NCBI GenBank assembly: GCA_963792385.1 | Contig: CAWBVZ010000006.1 | Location: 496,001 to 560,000 of the forward strand | DNA from: DASSUW01 sp963792385 | GTDB lineage: Bacteria; Actinomycetota; Thermoleophilia; Solirubrobacterales; Solirubrobacteraceae | Length of the DNA stretch: 64,000 bases | Reading direction: 5' to 3' | Part shown: positions 18,064 through 26,516 of the stretch, piece by piece | Layout of the letters: each line of letters begins with the position of its first letter | How positions within the stretch are numbered: position 1 is the first letter of the stretch | Program-made: the position numbers and the translations under genes | Notes under the pieces: generated by a model | Seen by the model: only the letters and a program-made list of their open reading frames with translations | Databases searched by the model: none | What the model was told of the DNA's origin: nothing

Positions 18064-18813
18064 GTGCGCGTGCGCAAAGTGCGGTCAGTCGCCGCGTGGG
18101 TGCGTCTCGTCAGGAACGGCCTCGACCCCCGCTCGGCGATGGGACTGCGCCGCGGCCGTTCTCGCGAGATCCGCTTCCGCGGCCGCTCCGTGAGCGGCCC
18201 CGATCCCGGCCGCCTGGCGTGGATGGCGACGCACATCTGGGGCGGGGAGTACGACCTCCCCGGCTTCGTCCCGCGCAAGGGCGACCGCGTGGCCGATGTC
18301 GGCGCCAACATCGGGATCTACAGCCTGCTGGCGGCAGGCCGCGGCGCCACCGTCACGGCGATCGAGCCGCATCCGGGCAACTTCACGTGGCTGGAGCGCA
18401 ACACGGCCGGCTCGGCGGTCGAATGCCGCCGCGCCGCCGTCCTCGGCCGCGTGCCGCCCAGCGGTGAGGTGACGCTGGTCGAGGCGCCGGGCCACACCGC
18501 CCACCACGTCACGGGCGCCCATGCCGGCGAAGCGGGCGGGGAGACGACGCCGGTCCCTGCCATCAGCTTCGCCGAGCTCGTCGACGAGGGCTACGACGTG
18601 GTGAAGCTCGACGTCGAGGGCGCGGAGTTCGGCATCGTCGCCGACACACCGCTCGAGACTCTCGCCAAGCTCCGGCGCCTCGTCGCCGAGGTGCATCACG
18701 TCGCCGGCGATCCCGGACTCCTGCGCGACCGGCTGAGCGAAGCCGGGCTCGCCGTCACGCTCAGCGGCGACGGCGGGGACCCGGACCACTCGCTGCTCAC
18801 CGCCCGCCGCTGA
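18064..18813 (+). CDS. FkbM family methyltransferase
   Basis: This 249-residue protein has the FkbM features: VADVGANIGIYSLLAAGRG as motif I, TVTAIEPHPGNFTWLERN, and the characteristic VVKLDVEGAEFGIV with an acidic pair. FkbM proteins are SAM-dependent O-methyltransferases, often for sugars in surface glycans. The GTG start at 18064 lies 3 nt after the preceding GT4 stop. The stop at 18813 is 1 nt before the GTG of the flippase. Confidence 0.9.
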   Translation: MRVRKVRSVAAWVRLVRNGLDPRSAMGLRRGRSREIRFRGRSVSGPDPGRLAWMATHIWGGEYDLPGFVPRKGDRVADVGANIGIYSLLAAGRGATVTAIEPHPGNFTWLERNTAGSAVECRRAAVLGRVPPSGEVTLVEAPGHTAHHVTGAHAGEAGGETTPVPAISFAELVDEGYDVVKLDVEGAEFGIVADTPLETLAKLRRLVAEVHHVAGDPGLLRDRLSEAGLAVTLSGDGGDPDHSLLTARR

Positions 18814-18814
18814 G

Positions 18815-20377
18815 GTGGCCGACCCGGACGATCGCAGTGAGCAGGAGCAGTTTGCGCACGGGCTGCGCTACTCGGCGTACGACACGGTCTCGTCGCTCGT
18901 GCTCGGCCTCGCCTCGGCGATCATCACCGCGCGCGTGTTCGGCGCCGAGGTCATCGGCGCCTTCGCGCTCGCCGCCTTGTTGACGGGGTCCCTCCATCTC
19001 GTTTCCAACCTGCGCGAGCAAGGAGGGCTCGTGCGCGAGCTCACCCGCCACCCGCGCGACGCGCCGGAGACGCCCGCGCTGCTGTGGGTGACCCTCGCGC
19101 TGTCCGTCATGATCACGATCGTCGTGCTCGCGCCGTTCGCGGTTGCGTCGGTGTGGTTGCTGAGCGATGTCTTCGACCGGCCGGAGCTCGTGCTGCCGTT
19201 CGCGGTGCTGGCGGCCGGCTACCTGCTGCTCGACAACACGTCGTTCAACTTCGACGCGCCGCTGGTCGCCTATCGCGACGGGCGCTCGCTGTGGTTGGCG
19301 CGAACGGCGATGAGCGTCGCCACGATCGCCGGCGCGCTCGCCTGCGCAGCGTTCGGCGAGGAGCGCATCGGCGGCCTCGTCGCTTGCACGCTGGCAGCCT
19401 CGGCGGCGGGCCTCGTGGTGCGGACGGCGGCGGTGCGGCGGTTGACGGGCCTGCGCACGGGCCGGCGCGAGCTCACCTGGGCGCGCAGGCAGCTTCGCCA
19501 GATCGTCTCCTTCGGCGTGCGCGCCGCTCCTGTCAACTTCACCGAGGCGGCGATCGGCTACGCCGACACGGCGATCCTCGGCGCGAACGCCAGCGTGACG
19601 GCGATCGGCGCCTACAGCCGCGCCTATGGGCTATACCAGCGGGCGGCGTCGCTCCCGGTCTCGCTCAGCCGCCTCTACTTCCCCACCATGTCTGCGCTCC
19701 ATCACCGCGGCGACCGGGCGGCGATGGCGCGAGTGCACCGTGTGAGCACGCGCTATCTCGCGCTCCTGCTGGCCCCCGCCGCGACCTGGCTGGCGGCGAG
19801 CGCTCCAGCCGTGTTGGCGATCTTCGGCCCGGGCTTCGACGCCGCCGCGACCGCGCTCGCGATCCTCGCGGGGGTTGTCGTGCTCGACTGCTGGTCGCGA
19901 CCCGCGGGCGGCGTGCTGTGGGCGGCGGACCGTCCCGGAGTCGTCTCGTGGGTCTCCGGCGGTGTGGCCGCGCTCAACACGGTGCTATGCCTGCTCCTCA
20001 TCCCTTCTCATGGCCTGACGGGCGCCGCGCTCGCGAACCTCGGCGGCTGGCTGCTCTCGGCCGCGGTGCTGCCGCTGCTCGCGGCAGGAGAGCTCGGGCG
20101 CGGCCGGCTCGCGATGTTCGACGCCGCGTTCGGGGTTCGGCTCGCGGGCGTGTGCGCCGTGCTCGCGCTCCCACTGATCCCGTTGCGCGAGGTCGACGGC
20201 GCGCTGGTCTGGCAGCTGCTCGCGCTGGCTCCGGCGCTTGCGGTGGGCCTGCTCGTGTTCCGCCCGCTCGAGCGCGCCGACGGCCCGCTCGTCGAGCGCG
20301 CGCTGACCGCCGCCGGGATGACGCAGCCGCGCCTGCTGCGCGTCGTCGAAGTGCTCCATGCGCGGGCGGCGCGCTAG
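18815..20377 (+). CDS. Wzx-like polysaccharide flippase (MOP superfamily)
   Basis: This 520-residue membrane protein has about 12-14 hydrophobic segments evenly spread over its length and short charged loops, the layout of Wzx/MOP exporters that flip undecaprenyl-linked repeat units. Recognisable family stretches are LRYSAYDTVSSLVLGLASA near the N-terminus, YADTAILGANASVTAIGAYS in the middle and LYFPTMSALHHRGDRAAM after it. The GTG start at 18815 is nearly fused to the FkbM stop. A second flippase lies at 33910 with a different sequence. Confidence 0.87.
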   Translation: MADPDDRSEQEQFAHGLRYSAYDTVSSLVLGLASAIITARVFGAEVIGAFALAALLTGSLHLVSNLREQGGLVRELTRHPRDAPETPALLWVTLALSVMITIVVLAPFAVASVWLLSDVFDRPELVLPFAVLAAGYLLLDNTSFNFDAPLVAYRDGRSLWLARTAMSVATIAGALACAAFGEERIGGLVACTLAASAAGLVVRTAAVRRLTGLRTGRRELTWARRQLRQIVSFGVRAAPVNFTEAAIGYADTAILGANASVTAIGAYSRAYGLYQRAASLPVSLSRLYFPTMSALHHRGDRAAMARVHRVSTRYLALLLAPAATWLAASAPAVLAIFGPGFDAAATALAILAGVVVLDCWSRPAGGVLWAADRPGVVSWVSGGVAALNTVLCLLLIPSHGLTGAALANLGGWLLSAAVLPLLAAGELGRGRLAMFDAAFGVRLAGVCAVLALPLIPLREVDGALVWQLLALAPALAVGLLVFRPLERADGPLVERALTAAGMTQPRLLRVVEVLHARAAR

Positions 20378-20514
20378 AGGATTGGTTCGGCGGCCCGTGC
20401 GGCCGTGCGGGTCGTGGGAATCAGTCCTCTGGCTAGGATCGCGCGATCGCCACCGTCCCGCACCTGCTCAGACGCGCCGCCCATGGGGCACGCGGCCGCG
20501 CCCTGCGCCTGCAC

Positions 20515-21162
20515 GTGCAGACACTTCGGCGCGTGCGACCGGTCGACGGCTCGTACGGCCGCGGGCGCGGGCTCCCGATCGATCGCTACTACGGCGAGCG
20601 CTTCATCGCCGCGAACGCGGCGGTGATCGGCGGTGACGTGCTCGAGGTCGGCGACGACCGGTACACGCGCGCCCACGGAGGCGGTCGCGTGCGCTCGAGC
20701 GCCGTGCTCCATGCCGAGGAGGGCAACGCACAGGCCACGTTAGTCGGCGACCTCGCCTCGGGGCGCGGCCTGCCCGAGGAGCCGGCCTTCGACTGCGTGA
20801 TCCTGTACGACACGCTGCAATACATCTACGACGTCCCCGCGGCCGTGGCCACCGCACACCGGTTGCTGCGGCCGGGCGGATCGGTGCTGGCGACGTTCAA
20901 CGGCATCGCGCAGATCAGCCGCTACGACTACGAGCACTTCGGCGAGTACTGGCGACCGACCGACCTCGCCGTCGGCCGGGTCTTCGCCGAGCGCTTCGGA
21001 TTCGAGAACGTCACGGTGGCCACGCATGGCAACGTGCTCGCCGCGTGCGCCTTGCTGTACGGCCTGGCGGCCGAGGACATCGGCGCCCGCCGCCTCGATC
21101 ACCACGACCCGGACTACCAGGTCTGCATCACCCTGCGGGCGACGCGTCAGCCGGCTTCGTAG
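20515..21162 (+). CDS. SAM-dependent methyltransferase (class I)
   Basis: This protein is about 215 residues from the GTG at 20515. The fold signature is VIGGDVLEVGDDRYTR (motif I), ATLVGDLASGRGLPEEPAFD, CVILYDTLQYIYDVPAAV and AHRLLRPGGSVLATFNGI. PIDRYYGERFI before motif I is common in glycan-locus methyltransferases. In-frame coding sense may extend upstream to about 20435, but no ATG, GTG or TTG is seen there, so the start is uncertain. The 137 nt before it hold no other feature that I recognise. The 3' end overlaps the converging beta-helix gene by 16 nt. Confidence 0.8.
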   Translation: MQTLRRVRPVDGSYGRGRGLPIDRYYGERFIAANAAVIGGDVLEVGDDRYTRAHGGGRVRSSAVLHAEEGNAQATLVGDLASGRGLPEEPAFDCVILYDTLQYIYDVPAAVATAHRLLRPGGSVLATFNGIAQISRYDYEHFGEYWRPTDLAVGRVFAERFGFENVTVATHGNVLAACALLYGLAAEDIGARRLDHHDPDYQVCITLRATRQPAS

Positions 21163-22250
21163 GCGCCCTTGTCGGGGGTGTCGGTGCGCGGCGCCTTGTC
21201 CGCGTCCACGAGCAGGCCGAAGCTCTCGGCGCTGTCGATCGCGGGACTGCCGGCGAGCGGATGCAGGTCGCGTGCGGCCGCGTTCGCGAACTGCGGATCG
21301 GCGGTCTGGTTGTCGGCCGGACCCGAGAGCGAGAGCTGCCACGGGCTGGTGCGGGCGTTGGACCAGCCGAGGTTGTGGCGGGTCGAATCGGCTCCGCCCG
21401 GCTGGTACTCCTTCGCCGCATACCCCTGATGACCGTCGGTGGCGCCCGTGTGGCCGGCCAGGATGTTGTTCGCCGTCACGACGCGGTCGGGGTAGCCACG
21501 GTCGCTGTTCCCGCCGATCGTGAACCCGGAGGCCGCCGACGCGTACACGGTGTTGTTGATCACCCACGAGTCGTCGAAATCACCCCAGATGTGCAACCCG
21601 TAGCCACCGGTGATGTCGCTGATCACGTTGTTGGCGACCACCACGCGGCGGCCCGCCTTCATGTAGATCCCGTGATCGAAGAACGTCTGGCGGCCAATGT
21701 GGTGGATGCGGTTGCCGATCAGCGCGGTGTCGGTCCCGGAGTAGTGCAGGATCCCCTGCGCGTGATCGTCGAGCGGGCCGAAGTTGCGGATCTCGTTGTA
21801 GGAGATCTCAACGTGGCTGGGCACGAGGCCTGACGTGTTGCCGAGCGAGACGCCCTGCGCCCCGGCCGGCGCCTGCGCGCCGTCGATGATGAACCCGCTG
21901 AGGCGGAACCATTGAGCTGACGGCAGCGACACCATCGCGGCGATCACCGGCCGCTCGCCCGGATAGGCCTCGACGGTGATCGGCGCCGACGCAGTCCCCT
22001 GCGGTGACGCGTAGACGGCGGGACCGACACCGCCCGCATTCGGACCCGCGCCCACGGTGCCCGCGTACGTCCCGGCGCGCACGAGGATCCGATTGCCGGG
22101 CACCGCCGCGGTCAACGCCTTGGTGATCGAGCGCCACGGCAGCGACTCGGTCCCGGGATTGGCGTCCGAGCCGGTGGTCGCGACGTAGCGCAGCTGACCG
22201 GTCGACGGACCCAACGGCGTCGGCAGCACTCCTGCCTGCCACGGTGCAAC
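21147..22250 (-). repeat. Direct repeat copy 1 (beta-helix coding region)
   Basis: This approximately 1.1-kb stretch matches 36887-37990 at the nucleotide level over long runs, including synonymous positions. Both copies lie on the minus strand, so they form direct repeats about 15.7 kb apart. Identity was judged by eye, so the edges are approximate. Confidence 0.8.
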
Positions 22251-22763
22251 CCATTCGGAGGACGACGGCGGGGGCGGCAGTGGCGGTGTCGGACCCGGCG
22301 TCGGAGTCGGAGTCGGCGTCGGAGTCGGAGTCGGCGTCGGAGTCGGAGTCGGCGTGGGCGTCGTGACCGGCGGCTGCGGGCGGTCGGCCGGTGCCGACGG
22401 CGCGAGCGTGGCGTTCACGACCAGGAGCTTCGGGCGACGACCGCCTCCGGCAAGCCGGACGAACCGCGCACGCCGGCCGCTGAGGGACACGTGAGCGCGG
22501 CGTGAGCGGCCGGGGCGCACGCGCGCCGCCGTCGCGAACGAGCGGCCATCGAGCGACGTCTGCACGCTGTAGCGGCGGTCGGCGCGGGCTCGCCAGCGCA
22601 CGGTCACGGTCTCGACCACCCGCGTTTCGCCGAGATCGAGCGCCCAGGCGTTCGTCGCCGTCGCGCGCGACGCGGCCGCGGGCCGTGGCGTGATCGCGAG
22701 CGCGACGAGGAGTGACGTGAAGACGCCCCCGAACAGGAGCGCAGTCCGGGCGGCGGCAGGCAT
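21147..22763 (-). CDS. Secreted right-handed parallel beta-helix protein with PT-repeat linker (paralogue A)
   Basis: This 538-residue protein has a signal peptide (TALLFGGVFTSLLVALAIT). Residues about 45-135 form a divergent discoidin-like beta-sandwich (LDLGETRVVETVTVRW, YSVQTSLDGRSF). A Thr-Pro repeat linker follows, then a DUF1565-type motif (TTGSDANPGTESLPWRSITK) and a long parallel beta-helix rich in NNVI, HYSG and DNxI turns. Such proteins bind or cleave extracellular polysaccharide. The C-terminal 360 residues are nearly identical to paralogue B at 36887. I took the ATG at 22763 because it begins the signal peptide. No catalytic residues can be assigned with confidence. Confidence 0.85.
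   Translation of the reverse strand: MPAAARTALLFGGVFTSLLVALAITPRPAAASRATATNAWALDLGETRVVETVTVRWRARADRRYSVQTSLDGRSFATAARVRPGRSRRAHVSLSGRRARFVRLAGGGRRPKLLVVNATLAPSAPADRPQPPVTTPTPTPTPTPTPTPTPTPTPTPGPTPPLPPPPSSSEWVAPWQAGVLPTPLGPSTGQLRYVATTGSDANPGTESLPWRSITKALTAAVPGNRILVRAGTYAGTVGAGPNAGGVGPAVYASPQGTASAPITVEAYPGERPVIAAMVSLPSAQWFRLSGFIIDGAQAPAGAQGVSLGNTSGLVPSHVEISYNEIRNFGPLDDHAQGILHYSGTDTALIGNRIHHIGRQTFFDHGIYMKAGRRVVVANNVISDITGGYGLHIWGDFDDSWVINNTVYASAASGFTIGGNSDRGYPDRVVTANNILAGHTGATDGHQGYAAKEYQPGGADSTRHNLGWSNARTSPWQLSLSGPADNQTADPQFANAAARDLHPLAGSPAIDSAESFGLLVDADKAPRTDTPDKGAYEAG
22299..22362 (-). repeat. Hexamer microsatellite encoding a Thr-Pro linker
   Basis: Alternating ggagtc and ggcgtc hexamers with an 18-bp super-period encode the (Thr-Pro)n linker between the N-terminal domain and the beta-helix of paralogue A. 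Tandem hexamers can change in number without shifting the frame, so linker length may vary between strains. Confidence 0.85.
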
Positions 22764-22891
22764 CTCAAGGTTCCATCGACGCCCTCCCGTGACTGCCCGC
22801 GCGGCGCCGCCAGGAGTGGACGCCTGTTCGACACCGCACACGGCGATCGGCGGCTGCAGGCGGATTGCGGCCTGTCGTACAGTGGCCGCCG

Positions 22892-23845
22892 ATGGTCGGC
22901 GACGACGAGCTGCGCTGCCCGGCGACGGGCGCGCGCCTGCACCGTGAGGGATCGGTCCTGCAGACCGAGGACGGCGCTCGCCGCTATCCGATCGTCGACG
23001 GCGTGCCGATCCTCGTCGCGCATGAGCGGAGCCTGTTCGCGCGCGCGCTCACCAGCGCACAGCAGACGCCGCAGCGGTCGCGCGCCGGCCGCGCGGTGCG
23101 GCGACTCGCGGCCGCGCTGCCGAGCGACTCGGCCAACGCGGGCACCGCGCCGCTGGTCGCCCGGCTGCTCGAGCAGTTGCTGTCGTCCTCACCGCATCCG
23201 CGCGTGCTCGTGGTGGGAGGCGGAACGCTTGGTGCCGGCATGGCACCGCTGCTCGATCACCCGGCCGTCGACGCCACCGAGACCGACGTCTGGGTCGGCC
23301 CACGAACGCGACTGGTGTGTGACGGGCATGACCTGCCGTTCGCGGACGGCACGTTCGACGCCGTGGTCTGCCAGGCGGTCCTCGAGCACGTGCTCGACCC
23401 GCCGCGAGTCGTCGCCGAGATCCACCGCGTGCTGCGGCCTGCCGGCCTGCTGTACGCCGAGGTCCCGTTCATGCAGCAGGTGCACGAGGGCGCGTACGAC
23501 CTCACCCGGTACACCTACGTCGGCCAGCGCCGCCTGTTCCGGGAATTCGACGAGCTCGCGAGCAACCCGGTCTGCGGGCCTGCGATGGCGCTCGCGTGGT
23601 CGGTGCGCTACCTCGCCGTCACGCTGGCCGGCTCGTCCGCCCGCGCACGGTCGGTCATCTCGCATCTCGTGCCGCTGACGACGTTCTGGCTACCCCGCCT
23701 CGACCGCTGGCTGATCGGCCGGCCCGGAGCGATGGATGCAGCCTCCTCGATCGGCTTCCTCGGCCGGCGCCGGGAGACCGCGCTCGGCGACGACGAGATC
23801 GTCGCGGCCTATCGCGGGCTCAACGCGACGCCGAGCCGCTGGTGA
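22892..23845 (+). CDS. Methyltransferase with N-terminal Trm112-like domain
   Basis: This is a 317-residue protein. Residues about 6-45 resemble the Trm112p-like fold (LRCPATGARLHREG, RRYPIVDGVPILV) that often precedes class I methyltransferases in glycan loci. The catalytic domain shows RVLVVGGGTLGAG (motif I variant), CDGHDLPFADGTFDAVVCQA, VLEHVLDPPRVVAEIHRVLR and PAGLLYAEVPF. The ATG at 22892 is preferred over an upstream TTG. It is divergent from beta-helix A with a 128-nt gap, and its 3' end overlaps the converging GT2 gene by 26 nt. Confidence 0.84.
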   Translation: MVGDDELRCPATGARLHREGSVLQTEDGARRYPIVDGVPILVAHERSLFARALTSAQQTPQRSRAGRAVRRLAAALPSDSANAGTAPLVARLLEQLLSSSPHPRVLVVGGGTLGAGMAPLLDHPAVDATETDVWVGPRTRLVCDGHDLPFADGTFDAVVCQAVLEHVLDPPRVVAEIHRVLRPAGLLYAEVPFMQQVHEGAYDLTRYTYVGQRRLFREFDELASNPVCGPAMALAWSVRYLAVTLAGSSARARSVISHLVPLTTFWLPRLDRWLIGRPGAMDAASSIGFLGRRRETALGDDEIVAAYRGLNATPSRW

Positions 23846-24842
23846 GCGAGGCGAGTGCCCGCCACGGGACGCCGAGCGACGCGCACCCGCGCAGGAAGCC
23901 GGCACCCCACGCCATGTGCATGGTGGCGAACACCGCGGGCAGCGCGGCCGCGTCGCCCACCGGAGCGGCGCGCGCGGCGCGCACGCTGACAGCGGCGACC
24001 GCCGCCGCGTACACCGCCACCCCGGCGCGGGCCGGCAGCCGTAGCGGCCGCGGCGCTGCCACCGCTGCGACCGCCGTGAGCACGAGGCCGGGCGCGAGCA
24101 CGTGCGACCGGCGCAGGCTCTCGGGATGGCGGAGGCTCGTCTTCACGCGGTAGAAGCCGTAACGGTGGTACTGGCGGGCGAGCGCGCCGAGACTGTCGCG
24201 GGGGATGTAGGCGGCGGCCATCGCGGGCACGCACACGATCGTGCCGCCCGCCTTGCGGATCCGGGCGGCGAGCTCGAAGTCCTGGTCGTTGAGCCACTCC
24301 TCGTCCCATCCTCCCTGGCGTTCGAGCGTGTCGCGCCACCAGAGTCCGGTGAACCCGGAATCGACCTCGAACTCAGCGTCGGCGGCATGTCTGAACGCGG
24401 CGCCGCCCGTGCCGAGGCGGGTCGAGAGCGCGAGCGCGACGCGACGCGACCAGCGCCCCTCGCCCTCGGCCACCTGCGGCCCGCTCACCCATTCGACGCC
24501 GCCGCCGCGGAGCCGCTCGACGCCGAGCGCCAGGTAGTCGAGCGGGTAGCGCGTGTGCGCATCCATCCGCGCTATGACCGAGCCGCGCGCCTCACGCAAC
24601 GCCAGGTTGAGCGCCTGCGGCGTGCGCTTGGCGGGGTTGTCGAGGACCCGCACGCGCGAATCGGCTGCGGCCAGCTCGCGCAGGATCTGCGGCGTCGCGT
24701 CCTCGGAGCGTCCGTCGACGAACAGGAACTCGATGTTGCCGTCGAACCGCTGGGCGAGCATCGCTCGTGCCACGTCGCGGATCACAGCCGCCTCGTCGCG
24801 GACCGGGATCAGCACACTGACATCGACCGCCTCGAGGCCCAC
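23820..24842 (-). CDS. Glycosyltransferase family 2 protein (ExoA-like)
   Basis: This is a 340-residue protein. The GT-A domain begins VDVSVLIPVRDEAAVIRDVA and continues LFVDGRSEDATPQILREL, ARMDAHTRYPLDYLALGVER and the acceptor motif GGWDEEWLNDQDFELAARIR. A C-terminal hydrophobic region (about residues 240-330) suggests membrane attachment, as in succinoglycan ExoA. The start is the GTG at 24842, 52 nt from the divergent Wzz/BY-kinase gene. Donor unknown. Confidence 0.88.
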   Translation of the reverse strand: MGLEAVDVSVLIPVRDEAAVIRDVARAMLAQRFDGNIEFLFVDGRSEDATPQILRELAAADSRVRVLDNPAKRTPQALNLALREARGSVIARMDAHTRYPLDYLALGVERLRGGGVEWVSGPQVAEGEGRWSRRVALALSTRLGTGGAAFRHAADAEFEVDSGFTGLWWRDTLERQGGWDEEWLNDQDFELAARIRKAGGTIVCVPAMAAAYIPRDSLGALARQYHRYGFYRVKTSLRHPESLRRSHVLAPGLVLTAVAAVAAPRPLRLPARAGVAVYAAAVAAVSVRAARAAPVGDAAALPAVFATMHMAWGAGFLRGCASLGVPWRALASLTSGSASR

Positions 24843-24894
24843 TACGATTACGCTACTGAGTGACGGGCGTCCGGCGGAGCCCGCTTGCCTCCCC

Positions 24895-26505
24895 ATGGAT
24901 CCCCCCGAGCGACAGCAGCCAGAGGGCCGACCTAGCTCGGGCGTGGGTGGACGCCCGCAGCGGTCGGCTGCCGACTGGCTGCACCCGGGCTCCGAGCCGC
25001 TCCCGCTCGAGCGGTACGTCCGGATCCTGCGCGAGCGGTTGTGGGTGATCGTCGTCTGCGTCGTCGTGTGCGTCGGCGTCACGCTCGTGTACGTGAGCAC
25101 CGCGGACCAGGTGTTCGAGGCCGAGTCGGACCTGCTCGTGAGCCCGATCGCACGCGATACCGAGGCGCTCGTCGGCCTGCCGCTGGTGCGCGAGTCGAGC
25201 GATCCGACGCGCGACGTGGAAACCGTGTCGCGGCTCGTGACCTCGAGCGCCGTCGCCCGGCGCGTCCGCACCGACCTCGACTCAGAGCGGACGCCACGCG
25301 CGCTGCTCAACAACGTCACTGCCGAGCCCGTGGCGCAGAGCAACATCGTCGCGATCACCGCGACCGGCGACACCGCGAAGGAGGCCCAGACGCTCGCGAA
25401 CGCGTTCGGGCGCGCCATCGTCGAGGAGCGGACCGAGCAGCTGCACGATCAGCTCGACCAGGTCCTTACGCGACTGCGGGACCGCCGCCGGTCCACCGCG
25501 GCCGGAACACCCGCCCGGGACGCGCTGGAGCTGCAGATCAGCGAGCTCGACACGCTGCGCGGCGGCCCGGATCCGACCATCCGGCTCCAGAACCCCGCCG
25601 ACCTCCCGAGCTCGCCGGTCGCTCCGCGGCCCGTCGTCAGCATCGTCGCCAGCCTCATCGTGGGCCTCATCCTCGGCGTCGTGGGCGCGTTCGCGCTCGA
25701 GCTGCTCGACCCGCGGCTGCGGCGCGAGGAGCAGGTCCGGCGCCTGCTGCGACTTCCCGTCCTCGCACGCGTGCCCCGCGAGTCAGGCCGCCGCAAGACG
25801 CCGCTGCGACCCGATCGGCTGTCGCCGGCGACGATCGAGGCGTACCGCACCCTGCGAGCGACGCTGTCGGTCTCCCGCGGCGGGGTGGCAGGCCCGCGCT
25901 CGCTGCTCGTCACCGGCGCGTCGGCGTCGGAGGGCAAGACGACAACCGCCATCAACCTCGCCGCCTCGCTGGCGCTCGCCGGCCACCACGTGATCCTGAT
26001 CGAGGCCGATCTCCGCCGTCCGTCGATCGGCCGCACACTCGAGATGGAGCCCAAGCACGACCTGATGGACGTGATCCTGGACCAGGTCCCGCTGGAGGAG
26101 GCGCTCGAGACCGTCGACGGCTACGGCCCGAACTTCGAGGTGCTGCTCGCGCGCGACCCCGGCGAGGCGGGAGCGCCGTTCGCCGACGGCCTGTTCCTGC
26201 CCACGGCGCAGACGCTGATAGAGCGCGCGAAGGAGCTCGCCGACTTCGTCGTGATCGACTCGCCACCGCTGACCGAGGTGATCGACGGGCTGGCGCTCGC
26301 CGAGCGCGCGGACGAGCTGTTGCTGGTCATCCGCCTCGGTCGCAGCCTGCAGACGCGTGTCATCCAGCTCGGTGAGCTGCTCGCCCAGCACGGCATCGAG
26401 CCGGTGGGCATCGCGGTCGTCGGTGTACCCGCCTCCGATTCGGCCAGCGACTACTACGTGACCGCGCCGCGCCCGCGCCGCAGCGGCGCGCTCGCGCGCA
26501 GCTGA
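24895..26505 (+). CDS. Wzz/BY-kinase: chain-length determinant with tyrosine autokinase domain
   Basis: This is a 536-residue protein. A Wzz domain is bounded by membrane helices at about 49-68 and 247-269. The cytoplasmic bacterial tyrosine kinase domain has Walker A GASASEGKTTTAINLAASL (about 341-359), Walker A' VILIEADLRRPSIG and Walker B FVVIDSPPLTEVIDG. BY-kinases end in a tyrosine cluster; here I see only one adjacent Tyr pair (about 520-521, SDYYVTAP), which is sparse. It sets polymer length and export with Wzx/Wzy, and the CpsB-like phosphatase at 10093 is the likely opponent. The ATG at 24895 is chosen over an open upstream frame that is antisense to the GT2 gene. Confidence 0.92.
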   Translation: MDPPERQQPEGRPSSGVGGRPQRSAADWLHPGSEPLPLERYVRILRERLWVIVVCVVVCVGVTLVYVSTADQVFEAESDLLVSPIARDTEALVGLPLVRESSDPTRDVETVSRLVTSSAVARRVRTDLDSERTPRALLNNVTAEPVAQSNIVAITATGDTAKEAQTLANAFGRAIVEERTEQLHDQLDQVLTRLRDRRRSTAAGTPARDALELQISELDTLRGGPDPTIRLQNPADLPSSPVAPRPVVSIVASLIVGLILGVVGAFALELLDPRLRREEQVRRLLRLPVLARVPRESGRRKTPLRPDRLSPATIEAYRTLRATLSVSRGGVAGPRSLLVTGASASEGKTTTAINLAASLALAGHHVILIEADLRRPSIGRTLEMEPKHDLMDVILDQVPLEEALETVDGYGPNFEVLLARDPGEAGAPFADGLFLPTAQTLIERAKELADFVVIDSPPLTEVIDGLALAERADELLLVIRLGRSLQTRVIQLGELLAQHGIEPVGIAVVGVPASDSASDYYVTAPRPRRSGALARS

Positions 26506-26516
26506 CCGCCAACCGC

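Noticed and set aside
22299..22362. A regulatory repeat array
   Set aside because: The hexamers keep the reading frame and encode a Thr-Pro linker, which explains them fully.
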